Of a stretch of 64,000 nucleotides of DNA, positions 25,298 through 34,172 are shown in pieces. How positions within the stretch are numbered: position 1 is the stretch's first letter; the number at the start of each line of letters is the position of its first letter. The position numbers and the translations under genes are program-made. The notes under the pieces were generated by a model. It searched no databases. It was not told where the DNA came from and was given only the letters and a program-made list of their open reading frames with translations. Source of the stretch: DASTDH01 sp035601575 (lineage in GTDB: Bacteria > Verrucomicrobiota > Verrucomicrobiia > Chthoniobacterales > JAFAMB01); assembly GCA_035601575.1 (NCBI GenBank), contig DATNNZ010000051.1:43474-107473 (forward strand). Reading direction: 5' to 3'.

Positions 25298-26038
25298 TTA
25301 TCTGTTTCGCGCCACCTTCGAGAGAAGACGCAGGATCTCCAGATAGAGCCAAATCAGCGTCACCATCAATGAAAAAGCGGCGTACCACTCCATCCATTTC
25401 GGAGCGCGATTGGCGACTCCGGTCGCTACGAACTCGAAATCCAACACAAGATTCATCGCGGCCAGTCCGACGACGAACAGACTGAAGAGAATCCCGATTG
25501 GTCCGGAGCTGTAGATCAACGGAATCGAAAAGTGAAACAGCATCCGGCAAAGCAGGCTGATGATGTAGAACAGGCAAACGCCTCCGGTCGCACAAATCAC
25601 AATTGAGCGGAAAGTCTGTGAGACTTTGATCCAACCGCATTGATAGGCTGCGAGTAATGCGAACGCGATGCCGAAGGTGAGACAGACAGCTTGCAGCGCG
25701 ATCCCGGGGAATGATCGCTCGAAATAGAGCGTGATTGAGCCGAGCACCAACCCCTCAAAGAGAACGTAGATCGTACCCGTGATGGGAACGGACCGCTTGA
25801 GAAAGGCCGCGGCAACCGCTGCAGCCAGTCCGCCTATGGTACCGATCATCAGGCAGGGCACAATCGCGGTTTCGTTTGTTTTTAGAAAAGTCCACGTGAC
25901 TGCCGCCGAACCAACGGCCAGCAGTAAAAAGAAAAGCGTTCGCCGCACCACGCCTTCTAGCGTCATCGGCCGGATGTCAGCGCCGGTCACTGGGGTAGCG
26001 AACGTGGACTGGTTCAAGACAGGATTACTGGACGGCAT
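25298..26038 (-). CDS. Bax inhibitor-1/YccA family membrane protein
   Basis: 246-aa inner-membrane protein with seven predicted transmembrane helices. The N-terminus SSNPVLNQSTF followed by MTLEGVVRRT, and the C-terminal LDFEFVATGVANRAPKWMEWYAAF, are characteristic of the bacterial Bax1-I subfamily. Relatives include the pH-dependent calcium leak channel BsYetJ. Function in this organism is unknown. Encoded convergently with the Fur-family gene (35-bp gap). Confidence 0.85.
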   Translation of the reverse strand: MPSSNPVLNQSTFATPVTGADIRPMTLEGVVRRTLFFLLLAVGSAAVTWTFLKTNETAIVPCLMIGTIGGLAAAVAAAFLKRSVPITGTIYVLFEGLVLGSITLYFERSFPGIALQAVCLTFGIAFALLAAYQCGWIKVSQTFRSIVICATGGVCLFYIISLLCRMLFHFSIPLIYSSGPIGILFSLFVVGLAAMNLVLDFEFVATGVANRAPKWMEWYAAFSLMVTLIWLYLEILRLLSKVARNR

Positions 26039-26105
26039 ACTTGTAATCTATTGGATAATCAATTGGACGCAATACTCGACGAAATCCGCTCGATCTCGTA
26101 GGGCT

Positions 26106-26624
26106 TCATTGCTCCGGCTGAAGAGTTTGATCCGGGGGCGAAAGGAAAGCATAAACCTCGGTTTGGACATCATCCAGTTGATCGAGCCGCAATTTGGGAT
26201 CCAAGATTAAAAAAACCTCCCCGGTCTTGACATGTTGGTAGATCAAAATCCGTTCATCATCTGTCTGTCGCACATCGACTTGCTTTAGAGTCTTCTTCCG
26301 CTCCAACATGAGAGCCAGTACATAGCGGGCATTGGCTTTCTCCGGCTGGTCCTCCTGAATAAGTTGTCGCAGGTGTGTTTCTACCGACTCCTTCGGGAGT
26401 GGTTCGGGCGGCGGTGGGGAGGGATTTTCGTAGATAGACTTCCAAAAGGAGAACGGCCGTACACTCTCGTGGCATGAGCGCCACGCCTGCTCAGAAATAT
26501 CTTCGCGACGAAAACCGGATTCGTCCCGAAAAAGCAGCGTGTAAATGACGTCGCCCTCAGAAAATGGAGCTTGGCTCCGGGCGCAAGCATGAGCGCGTGA
26601 TTTGATCTGCCACTCGGACAACAT
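26106..26624 (-). CDS. Conserved-looking hypothetical protein (172 aa)
   Basis: Unrecognised soluble protein beginning MLSEWQIKSRAHACARS. Features visible: one CAR motif near the N-terminus, an EGDVIYTLLF segment, a Pro-rich bridge (about 68-78), and an acidic/helical C-terminal half rich in Arg, Gln and Asp. No signal peptide or membrane span. The start is ATG 26624, which has a strong AAAGGAGG four bases upstream; an in-frame ATG at 26642 lacks one. Divergent from purK across the repeat-rich region 26679-26789. Confidence 0.6.
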   Translation of the reverse strand: MLSEWQIKSRAHACARSQAPFSEGDVIYTLLFRDESGFRREDISEQAWRSCHESVRPFSFWKSIYENPSPPPPEPLPKESVETHLRQLIQEDQPEKANARYVLALMLERKKTLKQVDVRQTDDERILIYQHVKTGEVFLILDPKLRLDQLDDVQTEVYAFLSPPDQTLQPEQ

Positions 26625-26678
26625 GGTGCCTCCTTTAAGCATGAACTGGGCAGAGAAGCAATATCAGGGCGATGTTCA

Positions 26679-26789
26679 GCGTTTGGCGTGGCATGAGTCC
26701 CATGGGACCCTTGAGTCTCATGGGTCCGATGCGTCCCCGGAGAAAACCGACCACGCGACGCAGCAACCCTTGCGGCGAACGCCAAACGC
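26679..26789. repeat. Repeat element with 11-bp inverted ends and a 9-bp tandem array
   Basis: Ends GCGTTTGGCGT (26679-26689) and ACGCCAAACGC (26779-26789) are exact inverted repeats. Between them, 26693-26737 is five contiguous 9-bp units: ATGAGTCCC, ATGGGACCC, TTGAGTCTC, ATGGGTCCG, ATGCGTCCC. It lies in the divergent gap between a hypothetical gene and purK, so it probably sits in a promoter or leader. Units of the same type occur at 47764-47794. Confidence 0.6.
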
Positions 26790-26823
26790 AAACTTTTCGT
26801 TGTGTTCGGGCGGCTCTTCCCTC

Positions 26824-27981
26824 ATGAGTCGAGAGATGATTGAGCGAATTGCGCCTGGTGCGACCATTGGAGTACTCGGCGGCGGTCAGCTTGGCAGAAT
26901 GTTTGGAATTGCCGCCCGCCGCCTAGGTTACCGGGTTCATACCTACGAAGCCTCGCCGGATAGCCCAGCTGGACAAATTTCCGATCGCGAATTCACTGGG
27001 TCGTACACCGATGAAGCGGCAATTGCAGAGTTTGTCGATTCCGTGGATGTGATCACTTTTGAGTTCGAAAATATTCCGGCCGCAGTCCTTGATTGGATCG
27101 CCACTAAGAAGCCGATTCATCCTCGATCGGAAGTCCTTCATATTTGTCAGAACCGGGAGCGCGAAAAAGCCTTTCTGCGCGCCAATGGCTATCCGACTGC
27201 GTCGTTTCGGGTCGTTGGAAATGAAGACGAACTAAAGGTTGCGTTGGAAGAAGTGGGTTATCCGGCCATTTTGAAGACCGCTGATTTTGGCTACGATGGC
27301 AAGGGGCAACAGAAAATCAGGACGGCGGCCGATGCCGATTACACGCCATATCTTGGAAGCAAGGCGGTTCTCGAAGGATGGGTTGATTTTCGATGTGAGA
27401 TTTCCGTAGTAGCTGCTCGCGGTGCCGACGGTACGGTTTCTACTTTCCCGGCGGCGGAGAACGTTCATTCACGCCATATCCTGGACTACTCGGTGATTCC
27501 GGCCCGCGTTCCGGACCGAATTCAACGAGAAGCGTCCGAGGTGGCGCGTTCGATAGCTACCGATCTGGATGTGGTGGGGCTGATTGCGGTGGAATTCTTT
27601 GTCACGACTGGTGGCGAATTACTCGTTAACGAACTGGCCCCGCGGCCGCACAATTCCGGCCATTACACGTTTGATGCCTGCATCACCAGTCAGTTTGAAC
27701 AGCAGCTGCGTGCAGTATGCGGACATCCATTTGGGTCACCCGAATTGCTGGTGCCGACCGTTATGGTGAACCTACTGGGCGATCTCTGGAACGATGGTAG
27801 ACCTCCTGATTGGTTGCCGATTTTGGCCCAACCCCGAACCAAACTGCATTTGTACGGTAAGCTGGAAGGAAGAGTCGGCCGCAAGATGGGTCACTACTGC
27901 GTGCTTGGTCCGACGTTGGCGGAGGCTTTTGAAGTCGCTATGAACATTAAATCGAAAATTCACCGTGCCTCGCTGGTTTAA
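26824..27981 (+). CDS. purK: N5-carboxyaminoimidazole ribonucleotide synthase PurK
   Basis: 385-aa ATP-grasp enzyme of de novo purine synthesis, carboxylating AIR with ATP and bicarbonate. The N-terminal IGVLGGGQLGRM, the ATP-grasp core (ILKTADFGYDGKGQ) and the metal-binding VNELAPRPHNSGHYT are all intact. The partner PurE is not in the window. Start at ATG 26824 or 26836; the frame is open upstream to 26602, but that part is the repeat element and reads antisense into the neighbouring gene. The 3' end overlaps the DUF192 gene by 17 bases. Confidence 0.93.
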   Translation: MSREMIERIAPGATIGVLGGGQLGRMFGIAARRLGYRVHTYEASPDSPAGQISDREFTGSYTDEAAIAEFVDSVDVITFEFENIPAAVLDWIATKKPIHPRSEVLHICQNREREKAFLRANGYPTASFRVVGNEDELKVALEEVGYPAILKTADFGYDGKGQQKIRTAADADYTPYLGSKAVLEGWVDFRCEISVVAARGADGTVSTFPAAENVHSRHILDYSVIPARVPDRIQREASEVARSIATDLDVVGLIAVEFFVTTGGELLVNELAPRPHNSGHYTFDACITSQFEQQLRAVCGHPFGSPELLVPTVMVNLLGDLWNDGRPPDWLPILAQPRTKLHLYGKLEGRVGRKMGHYCVLGPTLAEAFEVAMNIKSKIHRASLV

Positions 27982-28414
27982 GCCCTTGCTCTGTATCCTC
28001 CTCGGAATGTTCTTCGCGGGATGCAATTCCACGAAAACGGTTGATCCGTTCGGATTACGCACAGTGGAGTTGGTGGTCGGGGGAGTACCGTTGAAGACCG
28101 AGTTGGCCGAGGACGAACAATCGCGGGCGATGGGTTTGATGTTCCGGGATTCTCTCTCCGAAGATCGTGGCATGCTCTTCATATTCGACACGCCGCGACA
28201 AGCGTCCTTTTGGATGAAAAACACAAAGATTCCACTTTCGATTGCATTTTTAGAGGGCGATCGGGTGATTAGCGAAGAGAAGTCAATGCGGCCTTATGAT
28301 GAAACGTTGATCCAAAGCCGCTCGGATAAAATTCGCTATGCCATTGAAGTAAATGCAGGATGGTTTGATCGGCACCAGGTGAAGCCGGGCGCAAAAGTCG
28401 AGGGTATTCCGTAA
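27965..28414 (+). CDS. DUF192 family lipoprotein
   Basis: 149-aa predicted lipoprotein. Short signal peptide with a basic start (PRWFK) and lipobox FAGC, the lipidated Cys at residue 20. The DUF192 domain follows, with AMGLMFRDSL, GMLFIFD and FWMKNTKIPLSIAFL. The domain's biochemical role is unknown. The start is GTG 27965 within the end of purK, chosen because it supplies the charged signal-peptide n-region. Its stop shares one base with the PolX start. Confidence 0.83.
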   Translation: MPRWFKPLLCILLGMFFAGCNSTKTVDPFGLRTVELVVGGVPLKTELAEDEQSRAMGLMFRDSLSEDRGMLFIFDTPRQASFWMKNTKIPLSIAFLEGDRVISEEKSMRPYDETLIQSRSDKIRYAIEVNAGWFDRHQVKPGAKVEGIP

Positions 28415-30168
28415 TGGTAACGAAGGAACAGACAATCGATCTTTTGGAGACGATCGCGCAGTTGCTTGAATTGAAGGGAGAGAATCCGTTCAAAATTCGG
28501 GCGTACACCAATGCCGCTCGCGCGTTGGAGACCTATTCCGGAAATTTTCCGAAGCTGGTGGAAGAGAACGGATTGCGAGAATTAGCTGGAATTGGTGAGG
28601 CGATCGCCAAAAAAATCTCGGAGTATGCTTTAACCGGAAAACTGGAGTATTTCGAAAAGCTGCGGTCGGATTTTCCGGAATCCTTGTTTGAACTGTTCGA
28701 GGTGCAGGGGCTCGCCGGCAAAAAAATCAAAGTGCTTTGGGAGAAGCTGCAGGTACGAAGCATTGCCGAGCTGGAGGGAGCTTGCCGTGACGGTCGGGTT
28801 GCCGAATTACCAGGTTTCGGGGCCAAGACCGCGGAAAACTTGTTGCGGTCAATTGAGCGGCGAACAAAACGGGCGGGGAGGTACTTGCTATCTGAAGCCG
28901 CCTTAATGGCAAATCAATTGATCGCCCATTTTAAGGATCATCCCGACGTTTCCCAAATTAGTGCCGCTGGCAGCTTACGCCGAGCCAAGGAAACGATCGG
29001 TGATCTTGATCTGCTGGTTGCGACCAAAGAGCCAGCTCGAATCACTGAGCATTTTGTTACCTCCAATTTGATCGAACGGATCTTGGCGAAGGGAGAAACC
29101 AAAACCAGCGTGATCCTGAAGAACGGTATGCAGGCCGATTTACGCGTCGTAGCAAATCACGAGTTTCCATTTGCTTTAGCTTACTTTACCGGCAGCAAGG
29201 AACATAATGTGGCCCTCCGCGGCAGAGCGCTGCAACACGGCTGGACTCTCAACGAGTATCGGCTCGGCGACGATCCGGGAGCGAAAGAGCCGTCCGAGGC
29301 GATTCCACCAATCCGGACCGAGGAAGAGCTTTACCGGGCGCTGGGGTTAGCCTTTGTTCCGCCTGAGCAGCGGGAGGCTAACGGCGAGATCGAGGCGGCG
29401 GAACGAAATGAACTCCCGCGTTTGATTGAGTGGAGTAATCTTCGCGGCACATTTCACAGTCATACGCATGCCAGCGATGGTCGAAACTCGTTGGAAGAAA
29501 TGGCTGACGCGGCACGCGAACTCGGTTTGCAATACTTAGGAATCGCGGACCATAGCAAGAGCTCGTTTCAGGCTCACGGCCTGGAGGAGAAACAACTGAT
29601 GGAGCAGGTCGCCAGGATCAAAGAATTGAACAAAAGCTTTGGCGATGACTTCAAGATTTTTGCTGGAGTCGAATGTGATATTCTGAGAGACGGTACCCTC
29701 GATTTTGCGGACGAAGTTCTGAGTCAGCTCGATTTCGTCGTGGCGAGCGTGCACTCGGTCATGACCTTGTCCGAAAAGGAAATGACTGACCGGATGATCC
29801 GAGCGATGGAGAACCGGTTTGTTACGATGCTAGGTCATCCGACCGGGCGTTTGCTTCTATCGCGAGACGCGTCGGAAGTCGATCTTCCCGCAATCATCGA
29901 AGCTGCCGCTCGAACGAAAACTATTATTGAGTTAAACGCCAACCCACGGCGGCTGGATTTGGATTGGCGCTTCTGGCGCTTAGCAAAATCCAAAGGGGTT
30001 CTCTGTTCGATCAATCCGGATGCTCATTCGATGGCGGGACTCGAAGATCTCTGGTTTGGGGTGCAGATTGCCAGGAAAGGATGGCTGCAGCGGGAGGACG
30101 TGATCAATTGCCTGCCACTCAATCGTGTTAGTAAGGCGATCTGGAGTAAGCGAGAAAGTGGTGTCTGA
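28414..30168 (+). CDS. polX: DNA polymerase X with PHP domain
   Basis: 584-aa bacterial PolX, a gap-filling DNA repair polymerase. N-terminal helix-hairpin-helix elements (GIGEAIAKKI; PGFGAKTAENLL), the nucleotidyltransferase palm with catalytic D197 and D199 (GDLDLLV), then a C-terminal PHP domain from about 340 with HSHTH at 348-352 and DHS, E and H metal ligands further on. In characterised members the PHP domain provides 3'-5' exonuclease and AP-endonuclease activity. Full length. The ATG overlaps the DUF192 stop by one base. Confidence 0.92.
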   Translation: MVTKEQTIDLLETIAQLLELKGENPFKIRAYTNAARALETYSGNFPKLVEENGLRELAGIGEAIAKKISEYALTGKLEYFEKLRSDFPESLFELFEVQGLAGKKIKVLWEKLQVRSIAELEGACRDGRVAELPGFGAKTAENLLRSIERRTKRAGRYLLSEAALMANQLIAHFKDHPDVSQISAAGSLRRAKETIGDLDLLVATKEPARITEHFVTSNLIERILAKGETKTSVILKNGMQADLRVVANHEFPFALAYFTGSKEHNVALRGRALQHGWTLNEYRLGDDPGAKEPSEAIPPIRTEEELYRALGLAFVPPEQREANGEIEAAERNELPRLIEWSNLRGTFHSHTHASDGRNSLEEMADAARELGLQYLGIADHSKSSFQAHGLEEKQLMEQVARIKELNKSFGDDFKIFAGVECDILRDGTLDFADEVLSQLDFVVASVHSVMTLSEKEMTDRMIRAMENRFVTMLGHPTGRLLLSRDASEVDLPAIIEAAARTKTIIELNANPRRLDLDWRFWRLAKSKGVLCSINPDAHSMAGLEDLWFGVQIARKGWLQREDVINCLPLNRVSKAIWSKRESGV

Positions 30169-30220
30169 TGACACCTTGATTTCGCGGATGAGGCTCTGTA
30201 TGGCGCGTTGAACTTGCGGG

Positions 30221-31108
30221 CTAGCCGGCGTGTTTAGGCGCCCTGACCAAACCGACTTCACTGGCGGCTTTTTGTTGAGCTAGCATGTGATCGGCGATCT
30301 CGCGTACCATCTCTTCCAGTAAAAGGCGGAGATGGCTATTGGTCCGGTAGTCAGCGGGGGCAATATGACGTACGCGTTCCGCTCGACTCGCCAGATCGAA
30401 GCACTTGCGGAAACTGGATCGCTCACCGTCGTCGGGATTATAAACCGCGATCGCCTGGCCTCCATTTTTCTTAATAATGGTGAAACAAGGTACATCGGTC
30501 GGCCCATCTCCCACGTAGATCATATTTGGGAACGGGATTGGGCGAATATCATCTGGCATGTGGTCGTTCACGTCCTGAGACAAGTCGAGTAGACCTTTGT
30601 TGATTCGAAAAAGATATTGCGTCTTCTGAGTGTGGCTGATGACTCTTTTCGGAAAAATGATTCGGCCATCGAGATCTTCCGCGTACTCGCAGCCAAACAC
30701 TGCACGTAGATAGGGACGAATCTTGCTGCCCTCGATCAAGATCTTCAAGCCGGATGAAACGACGTAATGTTCGACCTGAATTCCAAATGCGAGATGATCC
30801 GTTGACAATAACCCGGACGCGAATTCTTCGAACATTTCAGGCAAGCCATTGTAAAGATGCATCTTGGCACCGAGTTGGCGGAGCTGTTGATTGGTTGGTC
30901 GGTCCATCGCCAGATAGTCGAGAAGACATTTCATGTACGCGAGTTCCTGGTCAAAGCCTTCGGTCTGCACCAGTTCGGCGCAGCGATGCCAGAACTTCTC
31001 GGCATTAATACCAAACGCAGGAAAAATCACGTCGTCTTGCATGTAGGCAGGACTCAGCGTCTGATCGTAGTCGTAGACGATGGCAATTCTATTCTGAAGC
31101 GTAGCCAT
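30221..31108 (-). CDS. HAD-superfamily phosphatase (phosphoserine phosphatase-like)
   Basis: 295-aa HAD hydrolase. The nucleophile motif DYDQT is at residues 13-17, motif II VSSG near 118, and motif III/IV with GDGPTDVP near 202-209. A helical cap lies between about 20 and 100. The C-terminal 60 residues are helical and Arg-rich. The likely reaction is phosphomonoester hydrolysis in the cytosol; the substrate is unknown. Convergent with polX (52-bp gap with no clear terminator). Confidence 0.75.
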   Translation of the reverse strand: MATLQNRIAIVYDYDQTLSPAYMQDDVIFPAFGINAEKFWHRCAELVQTEGFDQELAYMKCLLDYLAMDRPTNQQLRQLGAKMHLYNGLPEMFEEFASGLLSTDHLAFGIQVEHYVVSSGLKILIEGSKIRPYLRAVFGCEYAEDLDGRIIFPKRVISHTQKTQYLFRINKGLLDLSQDVNDHMPDDIRPIPFPNMIYVGDGPTDVPCFTIIKKNGGQAIAVYNPDDGERSSFRKCFDLASRAERVRHIAPADYRTNSHLRLLLEEMVREIADHMLAQQKAASEVGLVRAPKHAG

Positions 31109-31231
31109 ACGGGATCCATCGATTATGCACTATCCCGCCTCTGGTCGGTAGACGAAAACCCGACTCCGCGTTTTTCTTGTGGTGGCCGGCGCCCGGGATG
31201 AACATGGTGCAAACCAACGCCTCTAAACTCC

Positions 31232-32404
31232 TTGAATTCCTCCAAGCCAGTTGTTGCCAGTTATTGCACTTATTTCCTCAAAGCCGAGATGCAGCACATT
31301 TATCGGCAGATTACCGCACTGGTAGATTTTGAGACTTTTGTCATCACGAAATTTCGCCAAAATGCGGATGTTTTCCCATTTCGTGACGTTGAAAAATTAT
31401 CGCCTGCTCGCCAGGGATTAGTCCGTCGCGGCTATCTCAAATATCTGCAGAGAAAGCCGGCCTTGATCTACCGTGGTGAATACGAGGCAGCTCGAAAAAT
31501 CTTGATCCGTCGCGACCCGGCGATGATGCACGTCTATTTTGGGAATACCGGAGTGCATCTTTTGCCATTGATTCAGAGGTGGGATCGGCCATGCCTAGTC
31601 TCGTTTCATGGAATGGATGTACAGAATCGGCCCGAGGAAAAGGGTTATGAGCAACGGTTGCGAGAGCTGCTGCAGCTCGTTCCGCTGGTGTTGGTCCGTA
31701 GCCAGTCGATCGGGAATCGGCTACAGGAATTGGGCTGTAATCCGGACAAGATTCGAATGAACCGGACCGGCATTCCGCTGGGTGGTTTTCCTTTCGTGGA
31801 ACGCTCTTTTCCAGGAGATGGACGGTGGTTGTTGATGCAGGCTTGCCGGCTAGTTCCAAAGAAAGGCTTATTCACTACGTTGGAAGCATTTTCTCTCTTT
31901 CGGCGAACATATCCGGCTGCACATTTGACCATTGCCGGGGATGGACCACTCCATGAATCAATCAAAAACCGGATTCGAGAGTTACAGATCGATCGCTGGG
32001 TGACATTGACCGGATTCGTGGATCAGCCGCGACTCCGATCGCTTTTCGAACAGGCGCATCTTTTTGTGCATCCGAGCTATACCACAGAAGATGGGAATCA
32101 GGAGGGAGTACCGAACTCGATGCTGGAAGCAATGGCCACGGGATTGCCGGTCGTTGCCAGCCGGCACGGGGGTATTCCAGAGGCGGTTGAGGATGGAAAG
32201 CAGGGCTACTTGGTTGCGGAGCAGGACGCTGCTGGTCTGGCGGCAGCGCTGGTTAATTTGGCTTCGAACCGCGAATTGTGGCGCCAATTCCAGAGGGCTG
32301 CTTCTGCTAAAGTATCTGAAACATTTGAACAGTCGCGGCAAGTGAGCGGGCTGGAAGCAGCATATCGCGAGACTTTGGAGCTCTGGCGCCGGCGACCAAC
32401 CTGA
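31232..32404 (+). CDS. Glycosyltransferase family 4 (group 1)
   Basis: 390-aa GT-B retaining glycosyltransferase, probably acting in surface polysaccharide synthesis at the inner membrane. Conserved C-terminal donor site: LVPKKGLFTTLEAF, the acidic EGVPNSMLEA of the E-x7-E motif, then ATGLPVVASRHGGIPE. The best start is TTG 31232, because the N-terminal strand (KPVVASYCTYFLKAEM) is family-like and a stop lies shortly upstream; ATG 31289 would truncate it. It is not in an obvious polysaccharide cluster. Confidence 0.83.
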   Translation: MNSSKPVVASYCTYFLKAEMQHIYRQITALVDFETFVITKFRQNADVFPFRDVEKLSPARQGLVRRGYLKYLQRKPALIYRGEYEAARKILIRRDPAMMHVYFGNTGVHLLPLIQRWDRPCLVSFHGMDVQNRPEEKGYEQRLRELLQLVPLVLVRSQSIGNRLQELGCNPDKIRMNRTGIPLGGFPFVERSFPGDGRWLLMQACRLVPKKGLFTTLEAFSLFRRTYPAAHLTIAGDGPLHESIKNRIRELQIDRWVTLTGFVDQPRLRSLFEQAHLFVHPSYTTEDGNQEGVPNSMLEAMATGLPVVASRHGGIPEAVEDGKQGYLVAEQDAAGLAAALVNLASNRELWRQFQRAASAKVSETFEQSRQVSGLEAAYRETLELWRRRPT

Positions 32405-32434
32405 CCGCGATGGAGCAACGGAGTAAGGGGAGTG

Positions 32435-32475
32435 ATGGATCTTTGATGGAACGATGCCGATGCCGGTAGATCCAT
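32435..32475. terminator. Possible bidirectional terminator hairpin
   Basis: ATGGATCT (32435-32442) and its exact complement AGATCCAT (32468-32475) enclose 25 bases in the gap between the convergent glycosyltransferase and ftsB genes. The loop is long and no T-run follows, so Rho-independent action is doubtful. Confidence 0.3.
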
Positions 32476-32541
32476 TTCGGCCCGAATCGTGCCTCAACGG
32501 GTGGCAACAGGCTACATCGAACTTCTTCAGGAGAAGAAAGA

Positions 32542-32886
32542 CTACGGCTTATCACCCTCCGATAAAGAATCCATCCGGAAGATGGTTTCTCCCGGCTTCA
32601 TGAGATCGAGCTTATCTCGGGCAAGTAGCTCCAGATAATTCGGATCACTTTGCAGAAGGGCTAGTTTTTTACTCTGTTTATTGTACAGGGCACGCTCTCG
32701 AGCGACCGACTCTTTCAACGCTTGAACGGTGCTTTGTTGCTTCTGCCTTTCTTTGATCAGGGGCAAAAACCAACAGATCAAAAGGATCAGAAAGGCGACA
32801 ATGATGAGAATATGCAACACCCGATTGAGCAGCTGCCTGAGCCACTCTTGATGGGATTCATCAAATTGTTCGTAACCCGCTCTCAC
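32542..32886 (-). CDS. ftsB: FtsB/DivIC-like septum formation initiator
   Basis: 114-aa bitopic membrane protein: short cytoplasmic N-terminus, one transmembrane helix (about 22-45, HILIIVAFLILLICWFLPL), a coiled coil (about 46-80) and the DivIC-type motif YLELLARDKLDLMKPGETIF. Partner of FtsL and FtsQ in activating septal synthesis. Its position directly after eno (9-bp gap) is the common arrangement for ftsB/divIC and supports the assignment. Probably expressed as the last gene of a greA-eno-ftsB unit. Confidence 0.87.
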   Translation of the reverse strand: MRAGYEQFDESHQEWLRQLLNRVLHILIIVAFLILLICWFLPLIKERQKQQSTVQALKESVARERALYNKQSKKLALLQSDPNYLELLARDKLDLMKPGETIFRMDSLSEGDKP

Positions 32887-32895
32887 TCGCGCATC

Positions 32896-34170
32896 TTACC
32901 TTCCGTAACACGCGTTGTCACCTAGTTCCTCCTCGATCCTGAGGAGTTGGTTGTATTTTGCGATTCGATCGGTACGTGAGAGCGAACCGGTCTTGATTTG
33001 GCCGGCATTGGTTGCCACGGCGATGTCGGCGATTGTGGTATCCTCGGTTTCACCGGAACGATGGCTGATCACGGAGGTGTAATGGTTTTCCTTCGCCAAT
33101 TCGATCGAATCAAGCGTTTCAGTCAGCGACCCGATCTGGTTTACCTTCACCAAGATCGAGTTGGCAACTCCCGATTCGATACCCTTTTTAAGGAATTCGA
33201 CATTGGTGACGAACAGATCGTCTCCGACCAATTGAACTTTCTGGCCAAGCGCATCAGTGAGTTTTTTCCAACCCGCCCAGTCGTTTTCCGCGCAACCGTC
33301 TTCAATGGAGATAATTGGATACTTGGCGCAGAGCTGCTGATAAAGGGCAATCAGTTCATCCACTGATTTTTTTGATTGATCGGATTTCTTGAAAATGTAG
33401 ACGTCGTTAGTCTTGTCGTAGAACTCGCTGGAGGCCACGTCCAAGGCGAATGATATATCCGACCCTAGTTGGTATCCCGCCTTTTCGATCGCTTGAGCGA
33501 TCGTATCCAGCGTGTCTTCAACACTGTTTAAATTAGGTGCGAATCCTCCCTCGTCACCAACCGCGGTCGAAAGACCGCGTTCTTTCAGCACGCTCTTTAG
33601 GGCGTGAAAAACCTCTGCGCCGTAGCGCAAACCTTCGGCGAACGTTGGCGCTCCCTTCGGCATAATCATGAATTCCTGAAAGTCGATTGGAGCATCGGAA
33701 TGGGCACCTCCGTTGATAATGTTCATCATCGGGACGGGCAAAACCTTTGCGTTTGGTCCGCCGAGATAGCGAAACAGAGGCAAGTCCAGTTGGGCAGCGG
33801 CTGCGTGGGCAACCGCTAATGATACACCGAGAATGGCGTTGGCACCGAGTTGCTTTTTGTTCGCGGTGCCGTCAAGCGCAATCATAGCTTGATCAATGGA
33901 AATCTGTTCGAGCGCATCCATGCCAACGATCGCATCAGCAATTTCGGTTTCTACGTTTTCCACAGCTCGCCGCACTTCCTTGCCGCCGAAACGTTCTTTA
34001 TCGCCGTCTCGCAGCTCCCAGGCTTCATGCTCACCGGTACTCGCGCCGCTCGGAACGATGGCGCGGCCGACCGCGCCGCCAGTCAACTCCGCATCTACTT
34101 CGATCGTCGGGTTGCCGCGAGAATCGAGGACCTGTCTGGCCCGGAGCTCAGAGATGATTGTAAGAGACAT
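32896..34170 (-). CDS. eno: Enolase
   Basis: 424-aa glycolytic enzyme interconverting 2-phosphoglycerate and phosphoenolpyruvate; magnesium-dependent and cytosolic. The N-terminal DSRGNPTIEVD, GASTGEHEAWELRD loop, metal-ligand regions (ALDVASSEFYD; ISIEDGCAENDW; VGDDLFVTN), and the signature SILVKVNQIGSLTET are all present. Full length. It lies 2 bases after the GreA gene and 9 bases before ftsB, so these three form a tight minus-strand operon. Confidence 0.96.
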   Translation of the reverse strand: MSLTIISELRARQVLDSRGNPTIEVDAELTGGAVGRAIVPSGASTGEHEAWELRDGDKERFGGKEVRRAVENVETEIADAIVGMDALEQISIDQAMIALDGTANKKQLGANAILGVSLAVAHAAAAQLDLPLFRYLGGPNAKVLPVPMMNIINGGAHSDAPIDFQEFMIMPKGAPTFAEGLRYGAEVFHALKSVLKERGLSTAVGDEGGFAPNLNSVEDTLDTIAQAIEKAGYQLGSDISFALDVASSEFYDKTNDVYIFKKSDQSKKSVDELIALYQQLCAKYPIISIEDGCAENDWAGWKKLTDALGQKVQLVGDDLFVTNVEFLKKGIESGVANSILVKVNQIGSLTETLDSIELAKENHYTSVISHRSGETEDTTIADIAVATNAGQIKTGSLSRTDRIAKYNQLLRIEEELGDNACYGR

Positions 34171-34172
34171 AT

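Noticed and set aside
26602..26823. Longer N-terminus of PurK
   Set aside because: The extra codons run through the repeat array and antisense to the neighbouring gene's start; family similarity begins at about 26860.
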